DNA from: Climacteris rufus
Taxonomy: Eukaryota; Chordata; Aves; Passeriformes; Climacteridae
Length of the DNA stretch: 64,000 bases
NCBI GenBank assembly: GCA_013398175.1
Contig: VZRZ01006844.1
Location: 834,332 to 898,331 of the forward strand
Reading direction: 5' to 3'
Shown: one piece after another, positions 24,263 through 37,400 of the stretch
Layout: every line of letters starts with the position of its first letter
Position numbering within the stretch: the stretch's first letter is position 1
The notes under the pieces: generated by a model
Seen by the model: the letters and a program-made list of their open reading frames with translations, nothing else
What the model was told of the DNA's origin: nothing
Database searches by the model: none
Made by a program: the position numbers and the translations under genes

Positions 24263-25311
24263 TGTGCTGGTTTTGCAGGGCCTGGTTTTTTTTTTGGGGG
24301 GGGCGGGCACAAGGACGCCTTCTGTAAAAAGCTGCTGGAAGCTTCCACAGTCATCCAGCAGATCCAATCGCTGATAGCTCTGAAGATGGATGTGTTGCTG
24401 GCCATGGCTGGGCCAATTAGAGATTGAGATAATGCCTCTGTGACAACATATTTAAGTAGAAATCAAAACAAAGTAGAGCTGCGTAGCTTTAGTTCTAGTT
24501 GGATGAAGAGGAGGAGTGAGAACATGTAAGAGAAACAACTGTGGAGACACCAAGGTCATCGAAAAAGAAGGAGGGGAAGGAGGTGCTTCAGAGACTGAGG
24601 CCAAAACATCTCTTCAGCATGTGGTGCATGCTGTGTTAGTGCAGTGTCCCCCTGCAACCTGGAGGCCCACAGAGATGTAAAGAGATACCCCCTCAGCCGT
24701 GGGGTAGGAGTCCACACCAAAGCAGAAGGGGTGGATGCCTAGAGATGGGGGTCTGTGTACTGGTGAGGGGTTGACATAGATAAAGAGGCCTTGCTCCTGT
24801 GTCCCGGTGGGAGTCATCACAGATAAAAAAGCTTTGCCCCGAGCCAGACCCACCCGTGGAAGGACTGCACTCCTTGGCAGAGTGACTCACATTGCAGCAG
24901 TTTTGGAAAGTGAATTGACGCCACAGTGTTCGCAAGAAAACTATATCCCTCCCTTTAAGCAGCTGCAGAGGAAAGAAAAAACGTCAGGTGATGAACTGAC
25001 CACAAAAAAAAAACCTGTCTCCCTGCACTGTTGGTAGGAAGGAGGGAGTGGCTGGGGGGAAAGAAGGTGTTTTAAGGGCTCATTTTGTTTCTCAGTATCC
25101 TCCTCTGATTTTGTTAGCAATAAACTCACTTAATCTCTTCAAGTTGGGCCTGTTTTGCCTTTGGTGGTACGTAGTTAGAGCCCTTCTCCCAGTCTTTATC
25201 TCAAACTCCGTGAACTCTTCATTAAAATTTTCTCTTCTCTGTCCAGTGAAGAGCAGGGAGAGGTGGTTTGTTTGTGGGGGCCTGGCATTTGGCCAGCCTC
25301 AAACCATGACA
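24263..25311 (+). mobile_element. Solo LTR of an avian endogenous retrovirus, 1,049 bp
   Basis: It begins TGTGCTGG and ends CCATGACA, so it has TG...CA termini, and both sides carry the same ATGTT. Internal blocks agree from memory with a widespread passerine/neoavian LTR: AAGCTGCTGGAAGCTTCCAC, GGCTGGGCCAATTAGAGAT, CTCTGTGACAACATATTTAA (TATA-like), AGAGAAACAACTGTGGAGAC, CAGGTGATGAACTGACCAC, then ATCCTCCTCTGATTTTGTTA, AATAAA at 25119-25124 and the TTGGGCCTGTTTTGCCTTTG U5-like region. No gag, pol or env lies between the duplications, so it is the product of recombination between two LTRs. The middle part shows a tandem-like arrangement of GGAGTCCACACC-type units. Open frames inside (for example 24614-24853) are not genes. 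Orientation follows from AATAAA and U5 at the right end. Confidence 0.95.
25119..25124 (+). promoter_or_regulatory. LTR polyadenylation signal AATAAA
   Basis: AATAAA lies about 190 bases before the end of the LTR, in front of the U5-like segment. This is the usual R-region placement and fixes the orientation of the element. Confidence 0.7.
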
Positions 25312-25316
25312 ATGTT
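25312..25316. repeat. Right target-site duplication of the solo LTR (ATGTT)
   Basis: Exact copy of the ATGTT at 24258-24262, immediately after the terminal CA of the LTR. Confidence 0.85.
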
Positions 25317-28300
25317 CCTTCCAGTTGTGCTGAAATATGTATGAGAGGAAGGAGTGAAATGGAATGGCAGAAGATCTGATTTAGCCCATTTTTTATTGCT
25401 GTGGATGGTATGAGCAAATTATATAAATAAATGACTCACTGCAGAAAGGTCTAAATTTTATAAGCCAATCCAACAAATTCCAACAGTTTCAGTTAAAATT
25501 GATGGCTTTTTTTAAAGGCTGTTCCATCATGTTTGGAAGTACCGCAGGCAGATCTTTTTATGGATAGTTTTAAACTCAGATATGTGCATTTTGTCGTAAT
25601 GTCTGATGCCATAGACATGTGTGTTTGAAAATTATCGTCTTAATATAACGTGTAATGGGGTTATGCATTGTGCTTTCCAGATGGTTAAAACCAGCCAGAT
25701 CACAATTACCAGTTATTCCAGTTATAAAATGAGATAGGTCACAGTGTTTCAGAGTAAGCTCATCCTTACTCTGAATGATCTGAAAGCTACATCATCTGCT
25801 GTAAATACACATATGTATATCTCAGCGCACAGTATAGCAGTATACAGAATGGAGGAGCACACAGCAACACGAAACAAGCCTATGATGGCTGCAAGAAGAG
25901 ACTAGGTGGCCCAGAAGGATTGTGCTTCACGTATTCTCGTCTGTATTTGATGTGTTTTATTTTCATTCTCCGTGGTCTCCATTTAGTACAATTGTTTCAG
26001 AAGAATTTTCTCAATTTACTGTAACTGAATAAAAATATAAATTGTATTTTCCCAGTTAATTTATTACAGCCTGTTGAGCAGTAATATACAATTAACATTA
26101 AAATATAATTACTTATTTGCTTGATTATTATTAAAAAAAGAGAGACAAGTAGTATGTAGTATCACATAAGTAAGATTTGGTACTTTTCTATGTCCTCTTT
26201 TGCCCTCAAGGATTGACCTTATTCTTACTGGTTGGATGCATAAGAAGAAGACATAACTACTACAACATAGTTGACAATAACAATAACTATAACATCCTGA
26301 GATGTAGCAAAACCAAAGAAATAGCTTGACTGGACATCAGTGCTAAGATCCCATGAGATAAAGCTATTTTTGTAAAGCTATCTGTTAATATGAAGTCTGA
26401 AGGATCAAAGTTACAGCCAATAATGACACATACCTCAGAGCATCCTCACTTCTCCAAAATCTTCTTCTCTGTAGTTCTTGCACTCAATTGCTCCAAGTTA
26501 ACTAGACATTCAGGAACAAATATTTTCAAAAAATAAGATCTCAAAATAAATTCTATAGCAACAGATTCATAAGCAGTTACACTGTGTATGGTCGTAATTG
26601 CAGAACTACTTTTCCTTTGAGCCCTATAATTAAACAAATAAAATTCATTCTGCTCCACAACTTAGTAACTAACTCCTTGGTGCTACTATTACCATGTAAA
26701 GCGGGTATTAGGTGTTTGCATCTACACCAAGATGTGGTTACATGTGCAGCTTTGAGTCCTAAAAAACTGTGGCTTCTATAAAACAGATTGTGCTTATTGC
26801 ATGTCCAATTAAAGGTGTTTCAAAGGCATAAATTTAAAAGATGCATGGGGCTTATTCTATGCTGAATTACACCGGTTCATGCACAGTGACACAGATATAC
26901 AGGCATTACTCCAGCAGAACAAGTAAGTGACAAAGACTGAATACTCTGATTTGGCTGGGAGGATCTCTGCTTGTTTTACAGCCTCTAGTAGAAAAATCAT
27001 TCCTCTTCTGATCTACTGAGCAATGATTTTCTTCTGATAAGAAGTGCTAACTGAACTATTTTTATCTGGACTTTGAGTTAGTGAAATGTGAAATATTTGC
27101 TGAAGATGAAGCTGAGTCAAGAAAACTCATTGCATTCAAAATATACTGCCATGTGGGTGTTTTTCTACTGAAATGTTAAGAGTTGAAAAGCTAGTGCTTT
27201 TATCCAACATGCCATCCAGTCATCTGAACAATTACTTGCTTAAAGCAAATGACATCTAGATACTGGAGAGAGATAAAAGTCAATTCATTAAAAATACTTT
27301 CCTCCTCAAGAAATGATTTGGGTTTTGAAGTAAATTTAACATAAATGGTAGGAAGGAAGAAGAAAAATGTGAAATTTTATCATACCATTTTAAGTTTGAT
27401 TATGTCACAGAAAAACCAAATGGCAACATAGTATAAAGGAATCTAATCCATAAAGGAAGAGAAAAAGGTTAAAGAAGTCAACAGTAATTAAATGGTGATT
27501 GAAGCTGAAAGAAAATTGATCTGTGTTAGCTGAAAGCCATTCTTGCCTTTTGGGATGTTATGCATCAGTGAAGAGGAGAAAGAAAGGTTTTTCTTGTTTT
27601 GATATGGAAATATATGTCACATCTTCTTAGCCTATGGTGCTGTGACTCAAAACTGCACTGAGTTTCTGGTACACTGATTCTAGTGTCCTACGCATGCTTG
27701 TGGGTATTGTGTAAAGATAAGATGCTCTAACAAAGCTTGGCAAGGTCAAAAGGCATGGGAGCTTCAGCAGTTTGCATGTGGTTTTGTCTTGGGGCAAAAA
27801 ATAAAAGCAGCCTAAAGCAAATGAATCTAAATAGGGGTAGCACTGACACATCCATGCAAAAGCTGTGCAACATCGATGACATGGGATGCAGTGACCCACC
27901 TACTATTCACTCGAAGTCTGGCTGCTTGACCAACTCTTCTGGAGGGATGTTTAGAGGTGTTGACGTTAACTGATGTGAAAGGAACATATATTGACACTGA
28001 ATCATATGGGGGAGTTTTTTAAAAGTCAACAAGGCTGCCAAGTACTTTAAGTTTTGTTTAAGAGATTCAGAGGGTGCATTTAATAAATTTTTGTCAGGAC
28101 ATGAAGAAATGAAGCTAAATCTGTGACTCTGCTCAAGGTAAATGCTGTCAATTACAGAAGTCTTAACTAATGCCACTGCAAACAGTAGTTTCCAGGGCAG
28201 GTGAAAATCCACTTTAAATAAACCTTTTATTCTTGCAAAGATCAGTGCCACTTCCAGGCACCAGAGCCTTGTAAGATGGGCCATAGACTCTGTTGCAAGA

Positions 28301-31300
28301 TGCAGACCACAGGGTGCAAGCAAGGCTCAGGACTGTGTATGAGAAGAGCTTGAAGTTCATTGGGGCAGAAGAAAAAAAGGTAACTATGATAATGAGTTAT
28401 AAACCCAGCAATATTTGCTGGTGAGAGACCAAAGCTTATAGTAGTTGTTTTGTCACAATCTCTGTTGACATTACTGGCAGTACTGAGTGTATAATGAGTC
28501 AGTAGAGCATGTTTTGGCCATAGCTACCAAGATTTGTGAAATAAGTGGATTGAAACAAGAAGATCAAGTAATTTGCATTACTTAAAGAATAACAGACAGC
28601 CACTAAATGTTCTGAGCTACAGTTTTTATGAGCTTTTTGTCACTAGAGAGAGCTGTAGATACATACAGTTAATAACATTTATGTTAAAAATTACATTAAT
28701 TCCTTCCTCAGTGAAGAACTAGGACAAATAACAAATAAAGAATAACAACCTTTTCTCTCATAAACCACTATTGGGAATCTTTCCCTTCTGTAGTGAATAT
28801 GGCACATTACTGCCTGCCATCATCTTGTTTGAGCTTGTTAAGTATAACAAGGATAAGAATCATTTGAGATGTCCCCTTCAAGCTTCCAGATGTAGAAGAT
28901 ATAGGATAGAAACGTTTTTCATGTACTTTAAGACCAGGATGAATGTCAGTGTTCAGGTTTTCTCCAGATAAGATGGCAAGTTTTCACTTCTATAATTTCT
29001 TGGTTTGCTGATACCTTAGTTATAAATTGAAGCCATTCATTCAAGCACAAAAAAAATCTGCTAAAGAATGGTTCAACAAATGGCTTTGAGCTGTTTTAGT
29101 TAAAAGTAATATAAATATCCAGCATTTTCCAGTGCTTGTAGAAATGTTGCTTCCTAACTTTAATTATTAGTAGTTCTATCACTCTTTAACGATGAGATGT
29201 AAGTGGTATACTGCACCCTATCTGCCCAGCCACTTAGGTATAGGCTTCATCATGCAGCTCTTTTTCACTCTGCAGATCACTTTGACCACTCCAGTTATTT
29301 CTTTAGCTTCAGCAAATTGTTCTTTGCATACCTTAGTGTTGTAAGTCCAACTTCTAACCAGTTTTCAGCACACCCGGTCCTTTTTGCCTTGCCACAGTTC
29401 ACACTGAAGTCACAGTATTCCAGAACATATTGTTAAAAGGATATTCACCATCTTTTTCCCCCATGACAAAGAAATAATAGACACACTATGAGCTATGAGG
29501 TCTAATTAGGATTAATTCAACACTAAATTCCCACACTCAGAGATTATAGCCACAGGAACTTTTTATGCTGAAATTTGCAGTATCTAGGGCTAGCAACACA
29601 TGAAAATTTTATTGCTTAAATTTTAGGCATACTGAAACTTCAAGTATACATTTCTGCTGAGTCTATCCAATAAGAGCACTGTGTAAATGGACAGTGGTGT
29701 GCTGACACCTTTCAGGGAGAGGAGGTTATGTCCAATGCCAGCAGCTTGGTCAGGCATGGAGGTGAGGAGGGCTCTATGAAGCTCCAGCACAGGAAGCCTT
29801 TGGCCGTTCTGTGTACACACCATACAGAGCAACTTGTTTATTTCCTTGTGTGTCAGCCACCACAGCTGTTCACGGGCTCACTCTGAGCTTTTATCAATGT
29901 GGAGTGTGATAGTCCTTTGAGGTTTAAAATAGCTCACATTTGCTATGCACAGGTGGTTTATGGCTGCACAGAGCGCACAAATGATCCGTAGCTCCTCTGA
30001 CACTGGGGCTTCAATTCATCTGTCTAAATGCAATCACCTACTGGGCTGGCAGATACATCTGAGCTGTCACTGTGGGCTGGCTGTGCAGTCCACGGGAGGT
30101 ACTGTAGGCCTCTAAAGTGGGTCAGATGAATCATTCTTCAGAAACTCTCTTCTCTCTGCTGAGCTTAAGAGGAACTGAGCATGAGTAATTCAGATGTAAA
30201 CATCTACATTGCAAGTGTTTAAGGTTAGGTGATGTAAAACCTGAGAACAAGGATGAGTTAAAATGGTAGGTGGCAATTCAGTGGGAATTTTGAGAGTCTC
30301 CATAAAATATAAACATTGGATTCAGGTGCCTAAGTAGTAGTCAGTGATATAAATCTCTTTGTTGAATCAGCCCTTTGACCTAAATTCAAAGACACACAAA
30401 TGACAGAATTTTGACTTTTGAATGAGAGGTCCAATTCTCCCCTCGGTACCTCAGAGGAGATTGCCAGAACCCAAAAGGCAGCACACCAAGGCTGGTCAGA
30501 CTCTTGGATCCTGAACAACCTTCTGAAGACCTGCATTTAAACTGCTTCTGTCAGAGGACTCAGACTTAGCCCCTATGCCCCTCTGTCTCTGAAGATGTGT
30601 GTCTGGACAAAAGATTATTTTAGTATCTCTTTCTGTCTTTTGACTCTGCTCAATTCAGTGTCAAGCTGAGAACCCACTGCATTCTAGCTGAGTCCTCACC
30701 ATGGTCATGGTGAATTTGAATCCAAATTTGTTCCCCAAAGACCAGGTTACAGTGTCTTGTGGACCCAAAGTTCTACTTTATGTTGATTCTTTGAGCTTTA
30801 AGGATAGTCAGTATGGCTCTGCAGCTTGGCAGCCTTCACTGTTTCAGGGGGGACAGCTGAGTCTTGCTGCTATACTGAAAGACACATATGTGTATTATTG
30901 AGATGTCATGTAATGTGTAACACAGAAAGACACAGGTGTTGAGACTGAACACGAGACCTCCCTTCCAAAATAAATGTTCTGTCACCTAGGCAACACTTTT
31001 AAAATGCTGTGAGAAAAGGATTATCTTTAACAAGAAGATGAAAGGGATATTGTCCAAAAATAGCCTATCTGCCTTTTGATTAGAGCATGAACATAGACCT
31101 GAATTATTCTTTCAGCTGTGTTCTGTGCAAAACCAGTTTTTGTAAGAATTATCTGCTTGTGCCTAATTCCAGCTAAGTGCATCAATTAACATAGCTGAAA
31201 AATCACTGCTTTGTGTAGTATGAGGCCATAGTTCTTCAAAAAACTGGAGTCATATCCAAAGAAAGAAAATACAATAATAAAGTCTGTAACTTTGAATATA

Positions 31301-31369
31301 AAAATGCAGTAAGGTCAGCACAACTATTAAAAATACGTTTTAAAGACTAGGATTTTCTGAAACTCTGCA
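25317..31369. other. Intergenic or intronic DNA, no gene recognised
   Basis: AT-rich sequence without recognisable genes. Part of 29.6-30.1 kb is less AT-rich and keeps several E-box-like words, so it could be a non-coding conserved segment. A 138-codon minus frame at 27907-28323 has no family motif and looks like a chance frame. No RNA gene or transposon terminus seen. Confidence 0.5.
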
Positions 31370-32790
31370 GGACTACTAGTTGATCATGACACAGGAGGCA
31401 AAAATCACTTCAGAAAAGTTAAATTAATTATTTGTATCAGTATTCACCATGAAAGAAACTAAGGACGTTTACAGTCCAGAGGGATTTTTTTGTTTGGTTT
31501 GGTTTTTAGGGTTTTGTTTGTTTGTTTGTTTGTTTGTTTGTTTGTGTTTGGCTTGGGGATCTTTTGGGGGGTGAATAGAGCATCTCTTTGAAATTGAAAT
31601 TAATGTAAAAAAAGGATAAGGAATAAATGGTCAATTGAACACAGAAAAAAATTGCCAGGAGCAAATGTTATTCAGCTTGTTGTTCTAGGAAAATGCAGGG
31701 ATGCAGCAGTGGAATTATTAGCAAGGGTGTTTAATTTCTTGCCTGAAATTGCCTTAGCAGCAGGACTGAAGAGTGACAAATGGGGTGTCAGTTTTCAGAA
31801 ATTATTCCAGGAAAGATCTGAAGAACTGCAGGCCTGCAAGATTGACATCTATACAGGGTACCTCAGTAGCATGTTTAACAAGAATAGAAATAATGCACAT
31901 CTGGAACTACTCCATGTCTTTGTCTGTGGAAGTATTGCTTTATAAATATAGAGTTCTTTAAAAAATAAAAAAATATGTAGATAAGAGTGATCTGGTAGGT
32001 ACAGTCTACTTGGATTTCCAAAAAGCTTTTTGCAAAATCCCACAGTAAAAATTTTAAGAAAGCTAAACATCTGGGGGATGTTTAAAGGAGAATTTTTGTT
32101 TAGATGAATATCTGAATGAAAGACAGAAAACAGAGGTTAGGAGTAAATGTTTAGTTTCACACTGAAACGAACTCACCAGAAAAATTCTACAGGGACTGTT
32201 TGATACATTTAAAATGTTCTTCAAAAGGGATGAGTACTGAGGTCAAGTTTGTTACTTATAGTTAGTTACCCAGAACATCAAAGGACAAGGCCCAAATGTA
32301 AAGGATTCACTAAGCAACTGGGCAATAAAACGGTAAAGGAAATTCACTGTTAATAAATGTGAAGTGATGGGCATGAGAAAAGTTTAACTTCATCTACAAA
32401 ATGGTGGGCTCTGAGAAGATCTCACCACTCAGGAATAAGATCTAGGTGTGGAGGTGGGTAACTATGAAAATGTCACATAAATATTAATTAGTGGCCAAAA
32501 AAGCCAAGTCAAACATTAAGATTTTTTTGAATGAAGTAAAACAAAGAACATCACTATGCTACTGTATAAAGCCATCATCTACCAATGTCCTAAGACTCTA
32601 CAAACTGTGATCTCCTAGTCTCAAAATGGTTGGAATATATCTAAATAAGTTCTTGGCAATGAGGTCTGGAAAAGAGGTTACATCTGTGAAATCATCAGTG
32701 GCACCAAGAGCTAGATAGAGAATGTTTCCTCACAGACTCGTCTAGTGCCAGACCTAGTAGGCATGTGATGCACGCAAATGGAGCTGAAAA
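31370..32790 (+). mobile_element. Ancient CR1/L3-like LINE copy with eroded reverse transcriptase
   Basis: A diverged CR1 in sense orientation. Early landmark: the segment around 31400-31460 (AAAAGTTAAATTAATTATTTG, then GTATCAGTATTCACCATG) resembles the pre-RT part of old CR1s. At 31989-32042 the translation reads DLVGTVYLDFQKAFCKIP, the reverse transcriptase motif A region; the Asp of LDF is the catalytic one, and Cys stands where Asp is usual after KAF. Later landmarks are AATGTGAAGTGATGGGCATG at about 32356 and a GGCCAAAAAAGCCAAGTCAA block at about 32494, typical of the segment after the RT domain. Frames are broken many times, so it is long dead. A (TTTG)n tract interrupts it near 31.5 kb. 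Both ends are uncertain. Confidence 0.8.
31513..31544 (+). repeat. Microsatellite (TTTG)8
   Basis: Eight exact TTTG units within a broader GT-rich tract (about 31485-31575). It lies inside the ancient CR1 copy and separates its first recognisable segment from the rest. Confidence 0.95.
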
Positions 32791-35490
32791 TAGTTAAAAG
32801 CTGAATGTGAGGCTTAATGCAAAGTACCACACAGACTTGACATGCTCTTATTTTTTCATGGCCACATGTTTACGTTCACTGCTGGAGGCAGAAAATAGAC
32901 CTACACTGACATTTGATCTGAGATAGTAAGGTCATATTAATATTTTTTATAAAATATACGTTCATATGTGTTCTAAAGTGGAGGGTTTGTAAACTAGGAC
33001 TCTAAACCTCGAGGACTCTAAACCTCTCCTTGGGGTGGGCAGCTGGTGGATGGAAGTTGTGAGAATTACTGTTTGTACAGCAGCTCCAAAGTCAGTTCTC
33101 CTTTACAGCTTTTACAGAAATACTGTTGGCAATTTCACATTGGGAAATGCAAGGACTGAAAGGACATGGAAAAGAAACTGCTCTTCAAAGAGACAAAGGA
33201 ATGTCTGAAGGCCAAGATTAACAGATTTGCTGAGTTGCAGTAAAATTTGCTCCTCAGCTCTCTCTAGATTACTTAGTTTGCATACAGAAGGAACATTCAA
33301 CTATGCAGTAAATGCTTGTGTGGTGTCTTCTGCATGAAAGTCCAGTATCAACAAAATCCAGAATCATGTGTTATGCTTGTTGCAAAGATAACCATACATT
33401 TTCAGAGTCAATATGAGATATTCTCCCGGATATCTCATCGTCTGTAATGCTTTGTTGTGCTTAACTTTCCTTTTAATGAAGTATAAGACACTTCACTTTC
33501 CCTGTGCCGTCAAACTCCCGAGTTCTACTGAACAAAACTTCCAGAAATACTGAACTGCCAGGACACAGAAGTCGAAGGAGGATTCTTATTATTGTTTTAA
33601 TATAATTCCATACTTGCCAATAGTGTCCTTTGCTCTTGTCCTAACATCTCCATGATGGTGTATTTGGCATCAGAAATGGAAAATACTTTGTTAATCTATG
33701 TAACCCATAACCAGCTTGTTAGAGCCATAGTTTTCCAAACTCTGACTTAACACAAGTAATTACTACTGGAGTTCACGTATAAAAAAGAAATACTTAATTT
33801 TGAACACAAGAATAACCGCAGTGATTATGTCTGAGGTAACAGAACTCCCCAAATTTCTGCCCAGAATTTTTTATGACATGGAACCACAATTCCTATATTT
33901 TCACTTGTTGCATTGCTTGGAAACCATACATTCAGGGTTTGGCTCTAACTGATATGTTTCCAGAGTCTTGTAGACTTATTTTATGGGTTGACACTTTGCT
34001 TTGATATGAAATAAATTCCTCTTATAGGAAGATACCACTTACCACAGTTGAGTATGGATTTCTTAATGGTAGTGAACATGACTTCCGTCATTTTAAAAGT
34101 CTTCAGTAATAAGACCACCTAGACCACCTGAAAGAAAGGAAAATACAAATACTTTTTCTTTCATGTGTTTTTGATAAAGATATAGTAAAGCTTAGCCACT
34201 GATTAATTCACAAGAGATAATGGCAAAAAGTATAAAAAACAAATTCTAAGTAGTACATGACAAAATAATCTTGCATCCAAACATCATTCCACATGGTTTC
34301 ATTCTGGTAAGAAAAGTAGTCAGTAAATGGCCCCCTTATAAAATTATGAGCTCAAAATTTTTTAACAAAAGGAAGTAGTTACCACACAACATAAACCTAA
34401 ATTGTGAAAGTCATTGCCAAAGTACATTACAGAACACAAAACTATAAATGAGCTTAGAAAATAATTGTACAAATTAAGGAAAGAAAATTATTTTAAGTCC
34501 TATTAAACCCAAATACTTAGATATAAGTTTCAGCTATTGTAGTTCATGATTCATAGATTGCCAGGAAGCAGAAGGATGTAGCAGTGAAAAGAGCATGGGA
34601 GAATTGTCATCTGAGCATCTTTTCCCAGATGCTGTCAAAGTCAACATAATAAGGTTTATGGTCTCCCAGTTACAAGGAATACTAGACAAAATTTCTTCTA
34701 AGTGTAAACAAACAGGTCTAAATCACCTTTCTTAGGTGGCCAACCACTTTGAAAATAAAACATAGGAAAAAATAAAGACTTTTAACAGTTTCCTGAATGA
34801 TCTTTCAACGACAGGTTACATCCTGTGTAAAGAGTTGGGATACCCTAGCTAAGCAATACCACATTTGCAGTTAATACTACTATATTAACAAAAGGTAAAG
34901 GGATTGGGTTCCTCCCACTCCCCACATATTGACCTGCTCTCCTACTCTAAGTGTTTTTGAAGAGCAATTATGATCTAAAGAAATGTTTTATTCTGGAAAG
35001 AACACTTTTATTCACAGTGGAACATGCCTGAATTTTACAGATCTCCACCAAAAAAAAAGTTTTTTTCAGAATAGTTGGTGAAAGAAGCCTAAGGAAAATG
35101 TGTACCTAATCCTATTAACTGACTCAATTTAGAATTATTAAAAGCCTTGATACACAGGATTTAACACAATCTTTCTAGCAGGGTGTGATGTAATCTATTT
35201 TTGTTCCTCAGCTAGCAGATGGCTTACCTTTAAGCAATTTCCAATATGTTAGGAGATCAAAAGCCATCCTTATGCCATGGAGGCAGTAATCGTTCCTCTC
35301 TGCTGGGGGTTGCTTGGTACTGTGGTGGGGATATGCAAAAGCTGCTGGCATTTCCAAGCATGGAAGGCCGACATTTCTTCAGACTTTGAAGTTAATAATC
35401 CTTCAGAAGTTGAAAAACTGAGAGATTTTTAACCCCTTTTAATGTTCTATATGCCACGTGCTAAAGTAAATATCTGTAAGTAATCACTGT
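32791..35490. other. AT-rich DNA, no gene; small tandem duplication
   Basis: The first 200 bases may be the eroded end of the CR1 copy. At 32996-33026 the 15-mer AGGACTCTAAACCTC occurs twice with one base between. The rest is AT-rich with no recognisable feature. Confidence 0.5.
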
Positions 35491-37080
35491 GGACTAGTGC
35501 AAGGAAGCACTGCATACCCACGCATGGGGCTCGAGCCACCAAGGGTCATGCAGGGCACTCTGCCCTGCTGTGGCAGCAGTACTCTGGGAGTGAAGGGTCT
35601 GGATGGGTGGCACTGCTCACCCTCAGGGCCTTGCTACCAGCTTGGCGCACACAAAATGTCTGGCTCAACCTGGAACGCTGCAAAGTAGCCCTGCACATGA
35701 CCTCAGAACATCCCTGGGGTGGCTCTCCTGTGCCCGGTCTCTGTTTGTGGTAGCACCATGTGTCACAGATTTGCTCTGATCACTTCTTCTCTGCAGAGAG
35801 AGAGCAATGTTTTGTTTTCCTGCAAACAGGCACCTCAGCCCTAAAATGCCTGTTAGCAGACGGGTTCAGACCATAAAGGGGAGGCGATTAGGATTGCTCA
35901 TGACAGTGTCATTGATAGTACACTGCACAGTTTTCAAAGCAGACACATTAAATTGCCTGGTATCCATCCCTATATCAAGCTTAGAAAGTCATTTCAGTAT
36001 AGATAACTTTAATTCCCTCTTTCACTATTCTCCAGTTGTGACAAAAAGACCATCCCACCCGGGAAAGAAGAGCACCCACCCAGCAAGGAGCAGTGAACAG
36101 GCCAGACCCTTGTTTTGGAGCAGGGGGCTCAAATATTTTGAATAAAGAATGCCAAGTCTTACAAAAACGTGCCTACTGGGCACAACTTTTCTGGCTTCTG
36201 ATCACATCATGTTTATCTGGTAATCACAATTTTTGATCTTCTTCAATTAGAAATAGCAGTTAACATTACAGTTACTCTCTCAATATTATTTAGTGTTTGG
36301 AAATTTCTAATCCATTTCTACAGCAAAGGGTGCAAAAATTAGTACTCAGAAATAATAATGACAGGGTCTGTATTTAGGTGTTGCTAATACTTACTCGTTA
36401 AAATATTTAAATAATTTAAAATTAGCTATAAAATTAGGTTAACCTATACAAAGGCCTAAGATTACAGAAATAACTTCAGGCCATTTCATGTTAAATTAAA
36501 AATACTACTGGAGTTAAACATATTCATTCTTGAAATTTTAAGAGAGTCCTGCCATTCAGGAGTAAGGTTTTGATGACTGAACACCTGGAAAAATGTTTGC
36601 TTTTGCCAGCTGTAGCTTCTCCACAGGTGCAGAGAAGGTTTTATTGCATTTGGGCTTATTCAAGACATTAATTCAAGATGAAAAACTGATCACATACTGA
36701 AAACCAGGAAAGTTTGTTTTTTTCTTTCAATCCATGAATAAAAATTGGGTGGTAGAGACTGGGATGTATTAGTTTAAGCTCTTAAAAAGTAGAATGTAGA
36801 GAAAACCTCAGGGGCATAAAGAAAATGTAGACTATACGACCATAGTAGATTTTAACATATTTTGACAACAAAAATCATAAGATTCCAGAACATTCTAGTT
36901 ACCGAGAAACATTTTAACAGCAGTTTCCTGCAAGAATCCAAACCCAATTTATAGGTTGCTCTTGAGCCAAAGAGTAATCATCTGTTTGGTAGGGAGTATC
37001 ATACACTGTTTTATGAGCATAAGACAATGCAAAAAAAAAAAGTGAAAGATGTACATTTTGTCATAGTATCATTACAAAAA
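35491..37080. other. Mixed DNA with a GC-richer patch, no gene recognised
   Basis: Bases 35500-35770 are clearly GC-richer than their surroundings and hold a 63-codon plus frame without a recognised domain. The remainder is AT-rich. I cannot assign the patch to a repeat or an exon. Confidence 0.4.
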
Positions 37081-37400
37081 TTATGCATAAGACCCCCCCA
37101 CCACAGCACAGCAGATATTGCCTGTGTGATTTGAGGTGCCCAGCAAAAACCATCTGGAGGTTGATGATGAGGTGTGCCTGCGGAGGAGGTAGCCATGTGC
37201 CCATCCCAAGCTGCAGGGAGCAGCCCCTGCTGCAGCGTGCAGGTGGGACCGTGCTGGACACAGGGGACACCCTGGCCCCCATCCCACCCCACAGATTGGG
37301 TTGCAGTGGTGGGTGCAGGGAGGCCTCGGGTCCTCATGGCTGAGGCTGAGCTGCAGCTGCCATGGCTGCACACCCCGGCACACGGGGGATCAGGAGGGCT
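37081..37400. other. Isolated GC-rich island-like patch of unknown origin
   Basis: About 320 bases of GC-rich sequence in AT-rich DNA, with open frames on both strands (139 codons on the minus strand, 106 and 86 on the plus). Several CpGs remain, but too few for a convincing CpG island. Open frames on both strands together usually reflect GC-rich composition, not coding. The translations have no recognisable domain. It could be an old repeat remnant or a regulatory segment. Confidence 0.35.

Noticed and set aside
27907..28323. 138-codon minus-strand open frame
   Set aside because: No domain recognised; looks like a chance frame in moderately AT-rich DNA.
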